A DNA stretch of 64,000 bases from contig NZ_JACHOQ010000009.1 of NCBI RefSeq assembly GCF_014199955.1, forward strand, positions 1 to 64,000, given 5' to 3'. The notes under the pieces are model-generated. The model worked only from the letters and a program-made list of their open reading frames with translations. It was not told the origin of the DNA and did no database searches. The position numbers were made by a program, and so were the translations under genes. The number at the start of each line of letters is the position of its first letter. Within the stretch, counting starts at the first letter, position 1. Shown piece by piece: positions 11,118-19,759 of the stretch. The stretch comes from Brevundimonas aurantiaca (GTDB lineage: Bacteria > Pseudomonadota > Alphaproteobacteria > Caulobacterales > Caulobacteraceae).

Positions 11118-11149
11118 ATACAGTCCAGTACAATTCGACCAAACTGTAT
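11118..11149. promoter_or_regulatory. Candidate MocR operator in divergent promoter
   Basis: A perfect inverted repeat ATACAGT (11118-11124) / ACTGTAT (11143-11149) with an 18-bp spacer lies between the exporter and the regulator genes. A further partial copy (CCAGTACAATT) sits between the arms. GntR/MocR proteins bind repeated half-sites of this kind, so autoregulation and control of the exporter are likely. Confidence 0.5.
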
Positions 11150-11186
11150 GGGGCTGTGTGGCCAGACAGTTGCGGGGTGCAAAGCA

Positions 11187-12563
11187 ATGACGCGCACGGA
11201 GTCGGTGATGGGGGCGATCCGCGCCAAGATCGCCAGCGGGGCTTTAGGGGTCGGGGACCGGGCGCCTTCGATCCGAGGCTGCGCGCGGTCCCTGGGCGTG
11301 TCCCCCTCCACCGTGGTCGAAGCCTATGACCGGCTGGAGGCCGAGGGCGTCATCCAGGGGCGCCGGGGGTCCGGCTTCTATGTCGCGCGAGCGGACGCCC
11401 AACCCCTGAGCATCGCGCCCATAGAGGAGACGCGCGAGCACGACCTCGATCCGTTCTGGATTTCGAAACAGTCGCTCGACGCCGATCCGTCGCTGGCTGC
11501 GCCGGGTTGCGGATGGCTTCCGTCCGACTGGATGCCGCATTCGGCGCTGAGGCGGGGGTTGAGGGGACTGAGCCGGGCCCCTGAACGGGTCCTGACCCAG
11601 TATGGGTCCACGCGCGGGGCCGTGGCCCTGCGGCGGCTGCTGCAGGCCCGGCTGGCCGACGAGGGGGTGGCCGCCGGCCTCGACCAGTTTCTGCTCACCG
11701 GTTCGGGCACCCAGGCCATCGACATGATCTGTCGCCTGCTGGTGCGGCCCGGCGCGGTCGTCCTGGTCGACGACCCCTGCTACTTCAACTTTCGCGCGCT
11801 GCTGCAGGCTCACGACGTTCAGGTCGTCGGCGTTCCCTATACGGCCGCGGGCCCCGACCTCGCCGTGTTCGAGCAGAGGATGGTCGAGCACAGGCCCCAG
11901 CTCTACATCACCAATTCCGCCCTGCATAATCCGACGGGAGCCAGCCTGTCCCCCCAGGTCGCGCATCAGGTGCTGCGCGCCGCCTCAGCCCACGGGCTGA
12001 CGATCGTCGAGGATGACATCTTCGCCGATTTCGAGCCCACGCCGTCGCCGCGCCTGGCCGTTCTGGACGGGCTGGACCGCGTGATCAGGATCGGCAGCTT
12101 CTCCAAGACATTGTCGGCCTCGGTGCGCTGCGGCTATGTGGCCGCCAGGCCGGATTTGATCGAGCGACTTGTCGATCTGCAGATCGCGACGAACTTCGGC
12201 GGTCCGAGCCCGCTCGCTGCGGAACTGGTCGCGGCCGTCCTGGGCGGCGGCGGTTATCGCAAACATATGGACGAGGTGCGCCGCCGTCTGGTGCGCGCCC
12301 GGACAGAGGCGATCGCGCGGCTGACGCCGCTGGGCCTTCAGCCCTGGGTAAGGCCGCGGGGCGGCTTTTACCTATGGTGCCGCCTGCCCGAGGGGCAGGA
12401 CTCGGGCCTCATCGCGCGCCGGTGCCTGGCCGAAGGCGTCATGCTGGCGCCGGGCGACACCTTCAGCGTGTCCCAGTCGGCGGCCGGCTTTCTCCGCTTC
12501 AATGTGGCGCATATGGGCGACGCGCGGATCTTCGACACGCTCCGTCGCGCCATGGCCGGGTGA
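11187..12563 (+). CDS. MocR/PdxR-type GntR regulator with aminotransferase domain
   Basis: The N-terminal winged helix-turn-helix (about residues 1-70, with SIRGCARSLGVSPSTVVEAY) is joined to a fold-type I aminotransferase-like domain. The PLP-binding lysine is visible in GSFSKTLSASVR, together with HNPTGASLS. Proteins of this group sense PLP or an amino compound and regulate adjacent genes; here the divergent EamA exporter is the obvious target. The ATG at 11187 (MTRTESV) is preferred over the ATG at 11148, because the latter overlaps the proposed operator and adds unconserved residues. Confidence 0.92.
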   Translation: MTRTESVMGAIRAKIASGALGVGDRAPSIRGCARSLGVSPSTVVEAYDRLEAEGVIQGRRGSGFYVARADAQPLSIAPIEETREHDLDPFWISKQSLDADPSLAAPGCGWLPSDWMPHSALRRGLRGLSRAPERVLTQYGSTRGAVALRRLLQARLADEGVAAGLDQFLLTGSGTQAIDMICRLLVRPGAVVLVDDPCYFNFRALLQAHDVQVVGVPYTAAGPDLAVFEQRMVEHRPQLYITNSALHNPTGASLSPQVAHQVLRAASAHGLTIVEDDIFADFEPTPSPRLAVLDGLDRVIRIGSFSKTLSASVRCGYVAARPDLIERLVDLQIATNFGGPSPLAAELVAAVLGGGGYRKHMDEVRRRLVRARTEAIARLTPLGLQPWVRPRGGFYLWCRLPEGQDSGLIARRCLAEGVMLAPGDTFSVSQSAAGFLRFNVAHMGDARIFDTLRRAMAG

Positions 12564-12647
12564 GGGCCGAGCCTGTCGACCAGCCCTCCGTGCGGCGCGC
12601 TCAAGGGGAAGGGGGCGGGCTGTCGCCGGGATGAGCGGAGGGGGACC

Positions 12648-12845
12648 TCAGTCGTCCAGCTGTCCCGTCAGGAACAGAACGCCGACGGCGGTCAGGGCGC
12701 CCAGGGTGAAGGCGGCGATGATGGAGCCGGCGGCGACGGCGGCGGGGACGGTGACGGGGCGGGTCTCGTACCATTCGACGATGTCGGCCTCGTGCAGGTC
12801 GTCGTCGGCGCGGCCCTCGGCTTCATAGATGTCGGTCGCGTTCAT
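12648..12845 (-). CDS. Small single-pass membrane protein
   Basis: A 65-residue protein with an acidic N-terminal half (about residues 1-35, rich in Asp/Glu) and one transmembrane helix near the C-terminus (about residues 36-60), ending in LTGQLDD. The ATG starting [11 protein letters not shown] has a GGGGGTTCC-type purine-poor leader. An upstream in-frame TTG/GTG extension adds 13 residues and looks less likely. Not recognised; probably an inner-membrane protein. Confidence 0.6.
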   Translation of the reverse strand: MNATDIYEAEGRADDDLHEADIVEWYETRPVTVPAAVAAGSIIAAFTLGALTAVGVLFLTGQLDD

Positions 12846-12992
12846 CGGGGGTTCCTTATCGGCTTGAGGGATCAATACCCCCAAATGGTTGAGGTTCCAC
12901 TGCGCTTCTTCGTCCGCCGCCGCATCGTGACAGCCTGCCGCGCATCGGCTAGGGAGCGCGGCTCAGGTTTCAGACTGTCGAAGACGATCCCC

Positions 12993-13766
12993 ATGGCCGG
13001 CCACTCGAAATTCAAGAACATCATGCACCGCAAGGGGCGCGCCGACGCGCAGCGCTCCAAGCTGTTCTCCAAATTGTCGCGCGACATCACCGTGGCGGCC
13101 AAGTCGGGCCTGCCGGACCCGGCGGCCAATCCGCGCCTGCGCCTGGCCATCAACAACGCCAAGGCCGAAAGCCTGCCCAAGGACGTGATCCAGCGGGCGA
13201 TCAACAAGGCCTCGGGCGGCGACGTCGATACGATGGAAGAGGTCCGCTACGAGGGCCGGGGCCCCGGCGGCGTCGGCATCATCGTGGAAGCCCTGACCGA
13301 CAACCGCAACCGCGCGGCGTCGAACATCGGCACGGCCTTCAAGAAGAACGGCGGCGCCCTGGGCGAGATGAACTCGGTCGCCTTCATGTGGGACAAGGTG
13401 GGCAAGATCGTCTATCCGGCCGAGGCCGGCAGCGAGGACGCCGTGATGGAGGCCGCCATCGAGGCCGGCGCCCAGGACGTCGAGAGCGATCTGGTCAAGC
13501 CGGACATCTATGAGGACGCGCCGGGCCACACCATCTGGACCGCCTTCGAGGACCTGAACGAGGTGGCCGAGGCCATGTCCAAGGTGCTGGGCGACCCCAA
13601 GTCCACCGCCATCGTCTGGAAGCCCCAGTCGGAGGTGACGGTGACGGGCGAGGCGGTCGGAACCCTGTTCAAACTGCTGGACGCCCTGGACGCCGAGGAC
13701 GACGTGTCCGCCGTCTATTCCAATGAGGATATTTCCGACGAGGATGCGGCGAAATACGCCGGCTGA
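12993..13766 (+). CDS. yebC: YebC/PmpR family protein
   Basis: A 257-residue YebC-type protein with the invariant start [15 protein letters not shown], the [12 protein letters not shown] segment and the acidic C-terminus. Members have been described as DNA-binding regulators and, more recently, as helpers of ribosomes translating difficult proline-rich stretches. The conserved N-terminus fixes the start at 12993. In many bacteria yebC is close to ruvCAB, as it is here at a distance of about 3 kb. Confidence 0.96.
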   Translation: MAGHSKFKNIMHRKGRADAQRSKLFSKLSRDITVAAKSGLPDPAANPRLRLAINNAKAESLPKDVIQRAINKASGGDVDTMEEVRYEGRGPGGVGIIVEALTDNRNRAASNIGTAFKKNGGALGEMNSVAFMWDKVGKIVYPAEAGSEDAVMEAAIEAGAQDVESDLVKPDIYEDAPGHTIWTAFEDLNEVAEAMSKVLGDPKSTAIVWKPQSEVTVTGEAVGTLFKLLDALDAEDDVSAVYSNEDISDEDAAKYAG

Positions 13767-13889
13767 TCGCCGAACGCGGGTCTCGACTTGGGCGCGCCTC
13801 GCGCTTAACCTTTCGTCAACGCTTGAGGCGCGGCTGATTCGACCGGGGGTCGAGCCTGGCCGGTGCGGCGAAGACGGAGGGGCGCGATC

Positions 13890-15242
13890 ATGAAGCTGAG
13901 CAGAATAGACCGGGTGCTGTCCCGCAGCGGCAAGGCCCAGGGCAATGAGGCCCCGGCCGCCGCCCCCGCTTCGCGGGCGGAGGAGCAGGACGTCGCCGGC
14001 CTGATCGGCGAACGGTTCGAAACCATCCAGGACAGTCTGGATCGGCTGGCCGAAATGGCCCAGCGGTTCGGGACCTTCGAGACCCTGCTGGGTCAGCTGC
14101 GCGATCCGCTGGAGGCCGAGTTCCGGTCGCGGCGCGACAATCATGTCGAACTGGTCAATCTGCGCAACGCCCATGACGAGGCGGCCCGGCAGCTGGGTCT
14201 GGCCAACGCCGAGGTCCGCCGCCTGTCCGAGGCCCTGGCGGAGGCCGAGGCCAAGGTGGACGATCTGGAGGCGCGCGGCGCCGAGAGCGCGGCCAATCTG
14301 CAGGAGGCCCGGGTCGAGATCGGCCGTCTGCGCGCCGACCTGGCCCAGTCCGCCACCCGGATCGAAGGCTTCGAGGCGGTCGATCGCGCCGCCGTCCAGC
14401 GCATTCGCGAACTGGAGCAGGACCAGGAGTCGCTGCGCATCCAGCTGACCCAGGCCGAGACGGCGCGGTCCGAGCTGGAGGCCGCCCGCGCCCAGATCCA
14501 GCGCGACCACGCCCTGGTGCTGGAAGAGAACACCGTGCTGCGCCGCCGCGTGGACGAGGTGGGGACCGAGGTGGCCGCCCTGGCGCGGGCCGCAGCGACC
14601 GGCGAGGGCCAGCTGGCGACCGAACGCGCCCGCGCCGCCTCCGAACAGGCTGAGGCCGCCCGCGCCATCCGCACCCTGGAAAGCCAGGTCGAGGCCGCCC
14701 GCGCCGAGGCCGCCTCCCTGACCGCGCGGCTGGATACGGCCACGGCCCGGGCCAACGGCCTGGAGGTGCTGAACAGCGAACTGACCTCGCGGCTGGGCGA
14801 GCTTCAAACCGGGGGCCATGCGGCCGAGCGCCGGGCGGACACGCTGCAGATCAATCTGGACCGCGCCGTCGAGCGGGTGCGGGCCCTGGAGAGCGAGATC
14901 GAGGAGGCGCGTCAGCGTCAGGCCGCCATGGAGGTCGCCCGCGTGGCGGCCGTGGACCGCGCCGACGCCCTGGCCAAGGCGGCCGCCGGCCACGACAAGG
15001 CCATCGCCCGCGCCGAGGACCGGATGGTCAAGCTGCAGGCCAAGCTGAGCGCGGCGCAGGACGAGCATGAGAAGCGCGTCCAGACCCTGAACCAGCAGAT
15101 CAGCGCCCTGCGCGAAGATCTGGAAAGCGTGCGGGCCGAGGCCGCCATGTCGGCCGCCGCCCTGGACGCCGCCCGTCGGGGCCGGGGCGGCCGTCCCAGC
15201 ATCGCCGACGCCGCCGCCCAGCTTCAGGCCATCGTCGGCTGA
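13890..15242 (+). CDS. Long coiled-coil protein, possibly crescentin-like
   Basis: The roughly 450-residue product has a short basic N-terminal segment (MKLSRIDRVLSRSGKAQG), a linker, then almost uninterrupted Ala/Glu/Arg/Gln-rich heptads from about residue 40 to 440. There is no enzymatic domain, signal peptide or membrane helix. A cytoplasmic rod of this size with a basic N-terminus matches the architecture of crescentin, the intermediate-filament-like protein that curves Caulobacter cells. Composition alone cannot prove homology, and any long coiled coil would look similar. The ATG at 13890 is chosen; an in-frame GTG at 13863 would add only Arg-rich residues. Confidence 0.6.
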   Translation: MKLSRIDRVLSRSGKAQGNEAPAAAPASRAEEQDVAGLIGERFETIQDSLDRLAEMAQRFGTFETLLGQLRDPLEAEFRSRRDNHVELVNLRNAHDEAARQLGLANAEVRRLSEALAEAEAKVDDLEARGAESAANLQEARVEIGRLRADLAQSATRIEGFEAVDRAAVQRIRELEQDQESLRIQLTQAETARSELEAARAQIQRDHALVLEENTVLRRRVDEVGTEVAALARAAATGEGQLATERARAASEQAEAARAIRTLESQVEAARAEAASLTARLDTATARANGLEVLNSELTSRLGELQTGGHAAERRADTLQINLDRAVERVRALESEIEEARQRQAAMEVARVAAVDRADALAKAAAGHDKAIARAEDRMVKLQAKLSAAQDEHEKRVQTLNQQISALREDLESVRAEAAMSAAALDAARRGRGGRPSIADAAAQLQAIVG

Positions 15243-15297
15243 TCGTCCGAAATAGGACGCGCCCGGAACGTTCGGGCGCTCCCGTCGCTTGATCGGC

Positions 15298-15996
15298 ATG
15301 ATGAGCGACCTGTTGAACGGCGCGCTCTGGCCGATCCTCGGGGCGGTCGTCGCCGGCGGGACGATCGGGCTGGAGCGCGAATGGCGCGGCCGCGCGGCCG
15401 GGTTCAGAACCCACATCCTGGTCAGTCTGGCCTCGGCCCTTCTGATGCTGGCGGCCATGCGTCAGGCCGACTGGGCCTTTCGCGCCCTGCCCGATGAGAA
15501 CATCGTCACCGATCCGACGCGGATGGCCCATGGGGTGCTGACCGGCATCGGCTTTCTGTGCGCCGGGGTGATCTTCCGCACCGGGTTTTCAGTGCACGGC
15601 CTGACCACCGCCGCCTCCCTGTGGATCACCTCGGCCATAGGGCTGCTGTTCGGAGCGGGGCTTTACGGCCTGGGCGCCCTGGGGACCGGGGTGACGGCCC
15701 TGATCCTGGGGGGACTGCGGCTGATCGACCTGCGCCTGCCCGACCGCAAGGTGGTGGATGTGGTCGTGGCCTGGGACCGGGCGGCCCCGTCGCCGGAGGA
15801 TCAGGTCCAGGCGGCCATTCGCGCCATCGACCCCCAGGCCCATTCCGGGCGGCTGGAGCTGATCCACGACGGGCGCAGAATCCGGCGATCCTGGCGGCTG
15901 AAGGCGTCGACGGACGATGAGCTGGAGCGGCTGGCCGGCCTGTTGTGCGCCGCGCCGGGGGTCGCCGCCTATCGGTTGAATCCGCGCGACGGCTGA
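15298..15996 (+). CDS. MgtC/SapB family membrane protein
   Basis: A roughly 232-residue protein with four or five N-terminal hydrophobic helices carrying MgtC hallmarks (GGTIGLEREW, AGFRTHILVSL, GIGFLCAGVIF) and a soluble C-terminal ACT-like region. MgtC proteins aid growth in low magnesium and modulate ATP synthase or phosphate uptake; the role here is inferred from family only. ATG at 15298 is preferred over a TTG nine bases upstream. It is not obviously in an operon with its neighbours. Confidence 0.88.
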   Translation: MMSDLLNGALWPILGAVVAGGTIGLEREWRGRAAGFRTHILVSLASALLMLAAMRQADWAFRALPDENIVTDPTRMAHGVLTGIGFLCAGVIFRTGFSVHGLTTAASLWITSAIGLLFGAGLYGLGALGTGVTALILGGLRLIDLRLPDRKVVDVVVAWDRAAPSPEDQVQAAIRAIDPQAHSGRLELIHDGRRIRRSWRLKASTDDELERLAGLLCAAPGVAAYRLNPRDG

Positions 15997-16091
15997 GCGG
16001 GGCGGGAACCGTCGCGGGCCGCGCGGATTAGCGGGGGGACCGTCAGACCCGCCATGCCCGGCGCCGCTCTGGTCGAAGGATGCAGACCCCG

Positions 16092-16610
16092 ATGGACATC
16101 ACCCAGCTGATCCTGGACGACCACGCCGAACAGCGCCGCCTGTTCTCGATCATCGAACAGATCGACCCGAAGGACGTGGACGCCCTGAGCGCGGTCTGGC
16201 TGAGGCTGTCGGCCTTTCTGGACGTCCATGCCGAGGCCGAGGAGCGGTTCTTCTATCCCGACCTGATCAAGCTGGGCGAAGGGGCCAATGACGCCGACGA
16301 CGGGACGGTGGAGGGCGAGACCGAAGACGCCATCGAGGACCACAACAAGCTGCGCGATGCGGTCAAGGCGGTGGAACGGCATCCGGTCGGCAGCCCGGCC
16401 TGGTTCGAGGCGGTGGGCCGGGCCAATGTGGTCAACTCCAAACATATGGGCGAGGAGGAGCGGCAGGGGCTGACCGACTTCCGCCTGAACGCCGACGTGG
16501 CCCTGCGCCACGACCTGGCGGTCCGGTTCGCCGCCTTCGAGGCCGAACACATCACAGGGGTGAAGCCGGTCAACAAGGATCCGGACGCCTATGTGGAGGC
16601 CCACGGCTGA
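16092..16610 (+). CDS. Hemerythrin HHE-domain protein
   Basis: A roughly 172-residue four-helix protein with conserved His/Glu pairs (DDHAEQRRLF, DVHAEAEERFFYP, EDHNKLRDAV, KHMGEEER), the ligand pattern of bacterial HHE domains that hold a di-iron centre. It may sense or bind oxygen or nitric oxide, or store iron; the role is not shown by context. Start taken at the ATG giving MDITQLILDDH, with GAAGGA about 11 bp upstream; an ATG 12 bp earlier (16080) is the alternative. Confidence 0.88.
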   Translation: MDITQLILDDHAEQRRLFSIIEQIDPKDVDALSAVWLRLSAFLDVHAEAEERFFYPDLIKLGEGANDADDGTVEGETEDAIEDHNKLRDAVKAVERHPVGSPAWFEAVGRANVVNSKHMGEEERQGLTDFRLNADVALRHDLAVRFAAFEAEHITGVKPVNKDPDAYVEAHG

Positions 16611-16679
16611 GGTCGATCCGGCCGGGTTTCTGAAGCTGTTCATTGCCCGCTAACCCTCTTTGCGGCATGAGGGGAACGG

Positions 16680-17198
16680 ATGGCGAACGAAACAGTCAGA
16701 ATCATCGGCCTGGACCCCGGTCTGCGGCGCACCGGCTGGGGTGTGATCACAGCCGACGGCGCGCGCCTGCGCTGGGTCGCGCACGGGGTGGTGGCCCCGC
16801 CCGAGGCCGCGCCCTTTTCCGAACGGCTGCTGTTCCTGTTTGAGGCCCTGGGGACGATCTGCGCCGACCACGGTTGCGAGGAGGCGGCGGTAGAAGAGGT
16901 GTTCGTCAATGTGAACCCGTCCTCGACCCTGAAGCTGGGCCATGCCCGGGCGGCGGTGATGCTGGCGCCGGCCCAAAGGGGCTTAAGGGTCGCGGAATAT
17001 TCGCCGAACCTGATCAAGAAGGCGGTGGTCGGGGCCGGCCACGCCGACAAGGGCCAGATCGGCTTCATGGTCAAACGACTGCTGCCGACCGCCGGGGACG
17101 TGAAGGCGGACGCCGCCGACGCCCTGGCCGTGGCGATCACCCATGCGCAACTGAGGAAACGGTCCTTGCTGGAAGCCATGCACCGGGGGGCGGCGTGA
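16680..17198 (+). CDS. ruvC: Holliday junction endonuclease RuvC
   Basis: The resolvase that cleaves Holliday junctions in partnership with RuvAB. The 172-residue protein shows the catalytic acid pattern: the first Asp in GLDPGLRRTGWG, glutamates in the EEAAVEEVFVN region, and the aspartates in ADAADALAVAITHA. Start and length are typical. It is followed by a palindromic repeat and ruvA in the same direction, the standard ruvCAB order. Confidence 0.97.
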   Translation: MANETVRIIGLDPGLRRTGWGVITADGARLRWVAHGVVAPPEAAPFSERLLFLFEALGTICADHGCEEAAVEEVFVNVNPSSTLKLGHARAAVMLAPAQRGLRVAEYSPNLIKKAVVGAGHADKGQIGFMVKRLLPTAGDVKADAADALAVAITHAQLRKRSLLEAMHRGAA

Positions 17199-17210
17199 GG
17201 CGCGACATTG

Positions 17211-17337
17211 AAATCCTCCCCCCTTGGGGGAGGGGGACCGCCCGAAGGGTGGTGGAGGGGGCCTGCCGCGAACAGGGTGTCTGGGGCAAGCCCCCTCCAC
17301 CGCTTCGCGGTCCCCCTCCCCCTATGGGGGAGGATTG
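17211..17337. repeat. Long CT-rich palindrome between ruvC and ruvA
   Basis: The 127-bp intergenic gap is filled by a large imperfect palindrome. AATCCTCCCCCCTTGGGGG at one end matches CCCCTATGGGGGAGGATT at the other, and GGTGGAGGGGGC pairs with GCCCCCTCCACC inside. It ends three bases before the ruvA GTG, so it could fold over the ruvA ribosome binding site. A half-copy lies after rbsK. Confidence 0.85.
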
Positions 17338-17340
17338 GTC

Positions 17341-17970
17341 GTGATCGGACGTCTGAGAGGGGTGCTGGCCGAGGTCGGGGAGGCGGACTGCCTGATCGAC
17401 TGCGGCGGGGTGGGCTATGTAGTGTCGTGCGGGGCGCGGACCCTGGGCCGGCTGCCGGCGCCGGGGGACGAGACGACCGTGCATGTCCATTCGCAGTGGA
17501 GCGAGGACGCGGGCCCGCGCCTGTACGGATTCCTGACCCGCGACGAGCGGCGGGCCTTCACGACCCTTTTGGCCATTCAGGGGGTGGGGCCGAAGGCGGC
17601 CCTGGCGGTGCTGGACGTGTTGCCGCCCGCCGAACTGGCGTCGGCTGTGGCGCGCGAAGACAAGGCGGCGGTGGCGCGGGCCAACGGCGTGGGGCCGAAA
17701 CTGGCGCTGCGGATCGTCACCGAGCTGAAGGGTAAGCCCCTAAGCAGTATAGTGGGTGACGTCAGCTTTGCGCCGGCCGCACCCGGCATGCACGTCGAGA
17801 TCGCACCGCCGGTTCCGTCCATCACCGGCGAGGCCGTGTCGGCCCTGCTCGGGCTGGGCGTCGCCGAGGTCAATGCGCGCCGCGCCGTGGATCAGGCGTT
17901 GATCCGTTTGGGCGAAGAGGCCGAACTGTCGGCGGTGATCCGCGCGGCCCTGCAGGAGCTGGGGCGGTGA
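17341..17970 (+). CDS. ruvA: Holliday junction DNA helicase subunit RuvA
   Basis: RuvA tetramers bind the Holliday junction and load RuvB. The 209-residue protein starts [13 protein letters not shown], contains both helix-hairpin-helix motifs ([14 protein letters not shown] and [13 protein letters not shown]), and ends with the domain III segment that contacts RuvB. The GTG at 17341 is the correct start, because the conserved N-terminal beta-barrel begins there; the longer frame to 17224 only translates the palindromic repeat. Confidence 0.97.
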   Translation: MIGRLRGVLAEVGEADCLIDCGGVGYVVSCGARTLGRLPAPGDETTVHVHSQWSEDAGPRLYGFLTRDERRAFTTLLAIQGVGPKAALAVLDVLPPAELASAVAREDKAAVARANGVGPKLALRIVTELKGKPLSSIVGDVSFAPAAPGMHVEIAPPVPSITGEAVSALLGLGVAEVNARRAVDQALIRLGEEAELSAVIRAALQELGR

Positions 17971-17978
17971 TTGGAAGG

Positions 17979-18129
17979 GAGTGGCGAGTGGCGAGTGGCG
18001 AGTGGCGAGCCGGAACGTGCGGCGTCGTGGGCCTTTGCGTCATGTTTGCCGATGATATGCGGGAAGCTGGGGGGCTTTCTCGCCACTCGCCACTCGCCAC
18101 TCGCCACTTCGCCGCCACTCGCCACTCGA
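17979..18129. repeat. Inverted TGGCGAG heptad repeat between ruvA and ruvB
   Basis: The left arm (17979-18010) is about four GTGGCGA units, and the right arm (18080-18129) is six TCGCCAC units with one imperfect unit, separated by about 70 bp of unique sequence. It starts a few bases after the ruvA stop and ends seven bases before the ruvB ATG. The arms are the same as those inside thiC (1864-1984), but the spacer is unrelated. Confidence 0.85.
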
Positions 18130-18136
18130 GCCAATC

Positions 18137-19168
18137 ATGACCCGCATCATCTCCCCCGAGGCCGAAACGGGCGAAGCCTTCGACCGCGCCCTGCGGCCCC
18201 AGACCCTGGCGGAGTTCGTCGGTCAGTCTCAGGCCAAGGGCAATCTGAAGGTCTTCATCGACGCCGCGCGCGGCCGGGCGGAGGCCCTGGATCATGTGCT
18301 GCTGTTCGGCCCGCCCGGTCTGGGCAAGACGACTTTGGCGCAGATCGTGGCGCGCGAGCTGGGGGTGGGCTTTCGGGCCACGTCCGGACCGATCCTGGCC
18401 AAGGCGGGCGACCTGGCGGCGATCCTGACCAATCTGGAGCCGCGCGACGTCCTGTTCATCGACGAAATCCACCGCTTAAGCCCCCAGGTCGAGGAGATCC
18501 TGTATCCGGCCATGGAGGACCATGTGCTGGACCTGATCATCGGCGAGGGGCCGTCGGCGCGGTCGGTGCGGATCGACCTGGCGCCCTTCACCCTGGTGGG
18601 AGCCACGACCCGGGCGGGCCTCCTGGCCACGCCGCTGCGGGACCGGTTCGGCATTCCGCTGAGGCTGGAGTTCTATACCCCCGACGAACTGACGGCGGTG
18701 GTGCGCGGCACGGCGCGCAAGATGGGCGCCGGGATCGACGAGGGCGGGGCGCGCGAGATCGCCTCTCGCGCGCGGGGCACGCCCCGGATCGCCGGGCGGC
18801 TGCTGCGCCGGGTGCGCGACTTCGCCTCGGCCGAAGGGGCGGAGACCATCTCGAAGTTGGTGGCGGCGCGGGCCCTGGCGCGGCTGGAGGTGGACGAGGC
18901 CGGGCTGGACAGTCTGGACCGGCGGTTCCTGAAGGCCCTGATCGAAAACTACGGCGGCGGGCCGGTGGGAATGGACACCTTGGCGGCGGCCATCGCCGAG
19001 GCGCGCGACGCGGTCGAGGACGTGATCGAACCCTATCTGCTGCAACAGGGCTTCATCATGCGCACCCCGCGCGGCCGCATGGCCTGCGCCAAGGCCTATG
19101 CCCACCTGGGGCTGACCCCGCCGCCGAACCCGAGCGCCGGACCCGTGCCGGGCGACCTGTTTGAATGA
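18137..19168 (+). CDS. ruvB: Holliday junction branch-migration ATPase RuvB
   Basis: The AAA+ motor of RuvAB. The 343-residue protein has Walker [10 protein letters not shown], Walker B with DEIHR, sensor [17 protein letters not shown], and the winged C-terminal domain ending near TPRGR. Length and N-terminus ([20 protein letters not shown]) are typical. The heptad hairpin sits directly upstream and may influence translation. The stop codon overlaps the start of the BrnT-like toxin gene by 4 bp. Confidence 0.97.
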   Translation: MTRIISPEAETGEAFDRALRPQTLAEFVGQSQAKGNLKVFIDAARGRAEALDHVLLFGPPGLGKTTLAQIVARELGVGFRATSGPILAKAGDLAAILTNLEPRDVLFIDEIHRLSPQVEEILYPAMEDHVLDLIIGEGPSARSVRIDLAPFTLVGATTRAGLLATPLRDRFGIPLRLEFYTPDELTAVVRGTARKMGAGIDEGGAREIASRARGTPRIAGRLLRRVRDFASAEGAETISKLVAARALARLEVDEAGLDSLDRRFLKALIENYGGGPVGMDTLAAAIAEARDAVEDVIEPYLLQQGFIMRTPRGRMACAKAYAHLGLTPPPNPSAGPVPGDLFE

Positions 19169-19425
19169 CGATCGCCTTCGATCCGGGCAAGGATGGGATC
19201 AACCGCGAGAAACACGGGCTGTCTTTGGCGCGCGCCAGCGAAATCGATCTCCGCACCGCTTATGTGCTGGTGGATGACCGTCAGGATTACGGCGAGCCAC
19301 GCTGGCGCGCCTATGGTATGTTGGACGGACGGCTGCATATGCTGGCCTTCACCGTCCGCGACGGCGTAATAAGGGCCATCAGTCTGCGGCGCGCGAACGT
19401 CAAGGAGGTCCGACGCTATGGCTGA
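19165..19425 (+). CDS. brnT: BrnT-family toxin
   Basis: An 86-residue protein with the BrnT pattern: [20 protein letters not shown] at the N-terminus (F-x-x-x-K-x-x-x-N-x-x-K-H-G-V/L) and a C-terminal [19 protein letters not shown]. BrnT is a RelE-like ribonuclease that inhibits translation and is neutralised by BrnA. The start overlaps the ruvB stop (ATGA), and its end overlaps the next gene by 8 bp, so it should be translated from the ruv transcript as well as from any promoter inside ruvB. Confidence 0.88.
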   Translation: MTIAFDPGKDGINREKHGLSLARASEIDLRTAYVLVDDRQDYGEPRWRAYGMLDGRLHMLAFTVRDGVIRAISLRRANVKEVRRYG

Positions 19426-19693
19426 TCCCGAATTCAGCCTCGATCCGAACGACTATGAGGATGGCGAGATCGACGATCCCCAGAATCCGGAGTGGACGGA
19501 TGAGGATTTCGCCAGGGCGCGGCCTTTGCGGGAAGCCTTGCCTGAGCTTTACGCCCAGATCGTCGCCGAGCGCGAAGTCGGTCTGAAACTGCCTGCCGAC
19601 ACCATTCGCGCCTTCGCCGAAGAGGGCGAAGACTGGAAGGAGCGGATGGCCCAGACCCTGACCGAGGCGGCGCGCAAGAAACACGCGGCCTGA
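19418..19693 (+). CDS. brnA: BrnA-family antitoxin
   Basis: A 91-residue acidic protein containing the BrnA signature NPEWTDEDFARARPLREALPE, followed by the LKLPADTIRAFAEEGEDWKERM ribbon-helix-helix-like segment that binds DNA in this family. It should neutralise the upstream BrnT and autoregulate the pair. Its frame overlaps the toxin gene end by 8 bp, indicating coupled translation. It is unusually attached to the end of ruvCAB rather than having a free-standing promoter. Confidence 0.87.
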   Translation: MADPEFSLDPNDYEDGEIDDPQNPEWTDEDFARARPLREALPELYAQIVAEREVGLKLPADTIRAFAEEGEDWKERMAQTLTEAARKKHAA

Positions 19694-19759
19694 TCGTCGA
19701 TAGGCGTTGCCAAGCGAGGCGGGCGGGGGTTTGCTGGGACGAACCGGAGCCCTCGACCC

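Noticed and set aside
12963..15458. 831-codon minus-strand frame opposite yebC and the coiled-coil gene
   Set aside because: Low-complexity Gly/Leu/Gln-rich translation, overlapping two genes with clear family features or composition; a shadow frame.
17979..18129. CRISPR array suspected from regular repeats
   Set aside because: Units are contiguous 7-mers in two inverted blocks, without unique spacers between repeats or cas genes.
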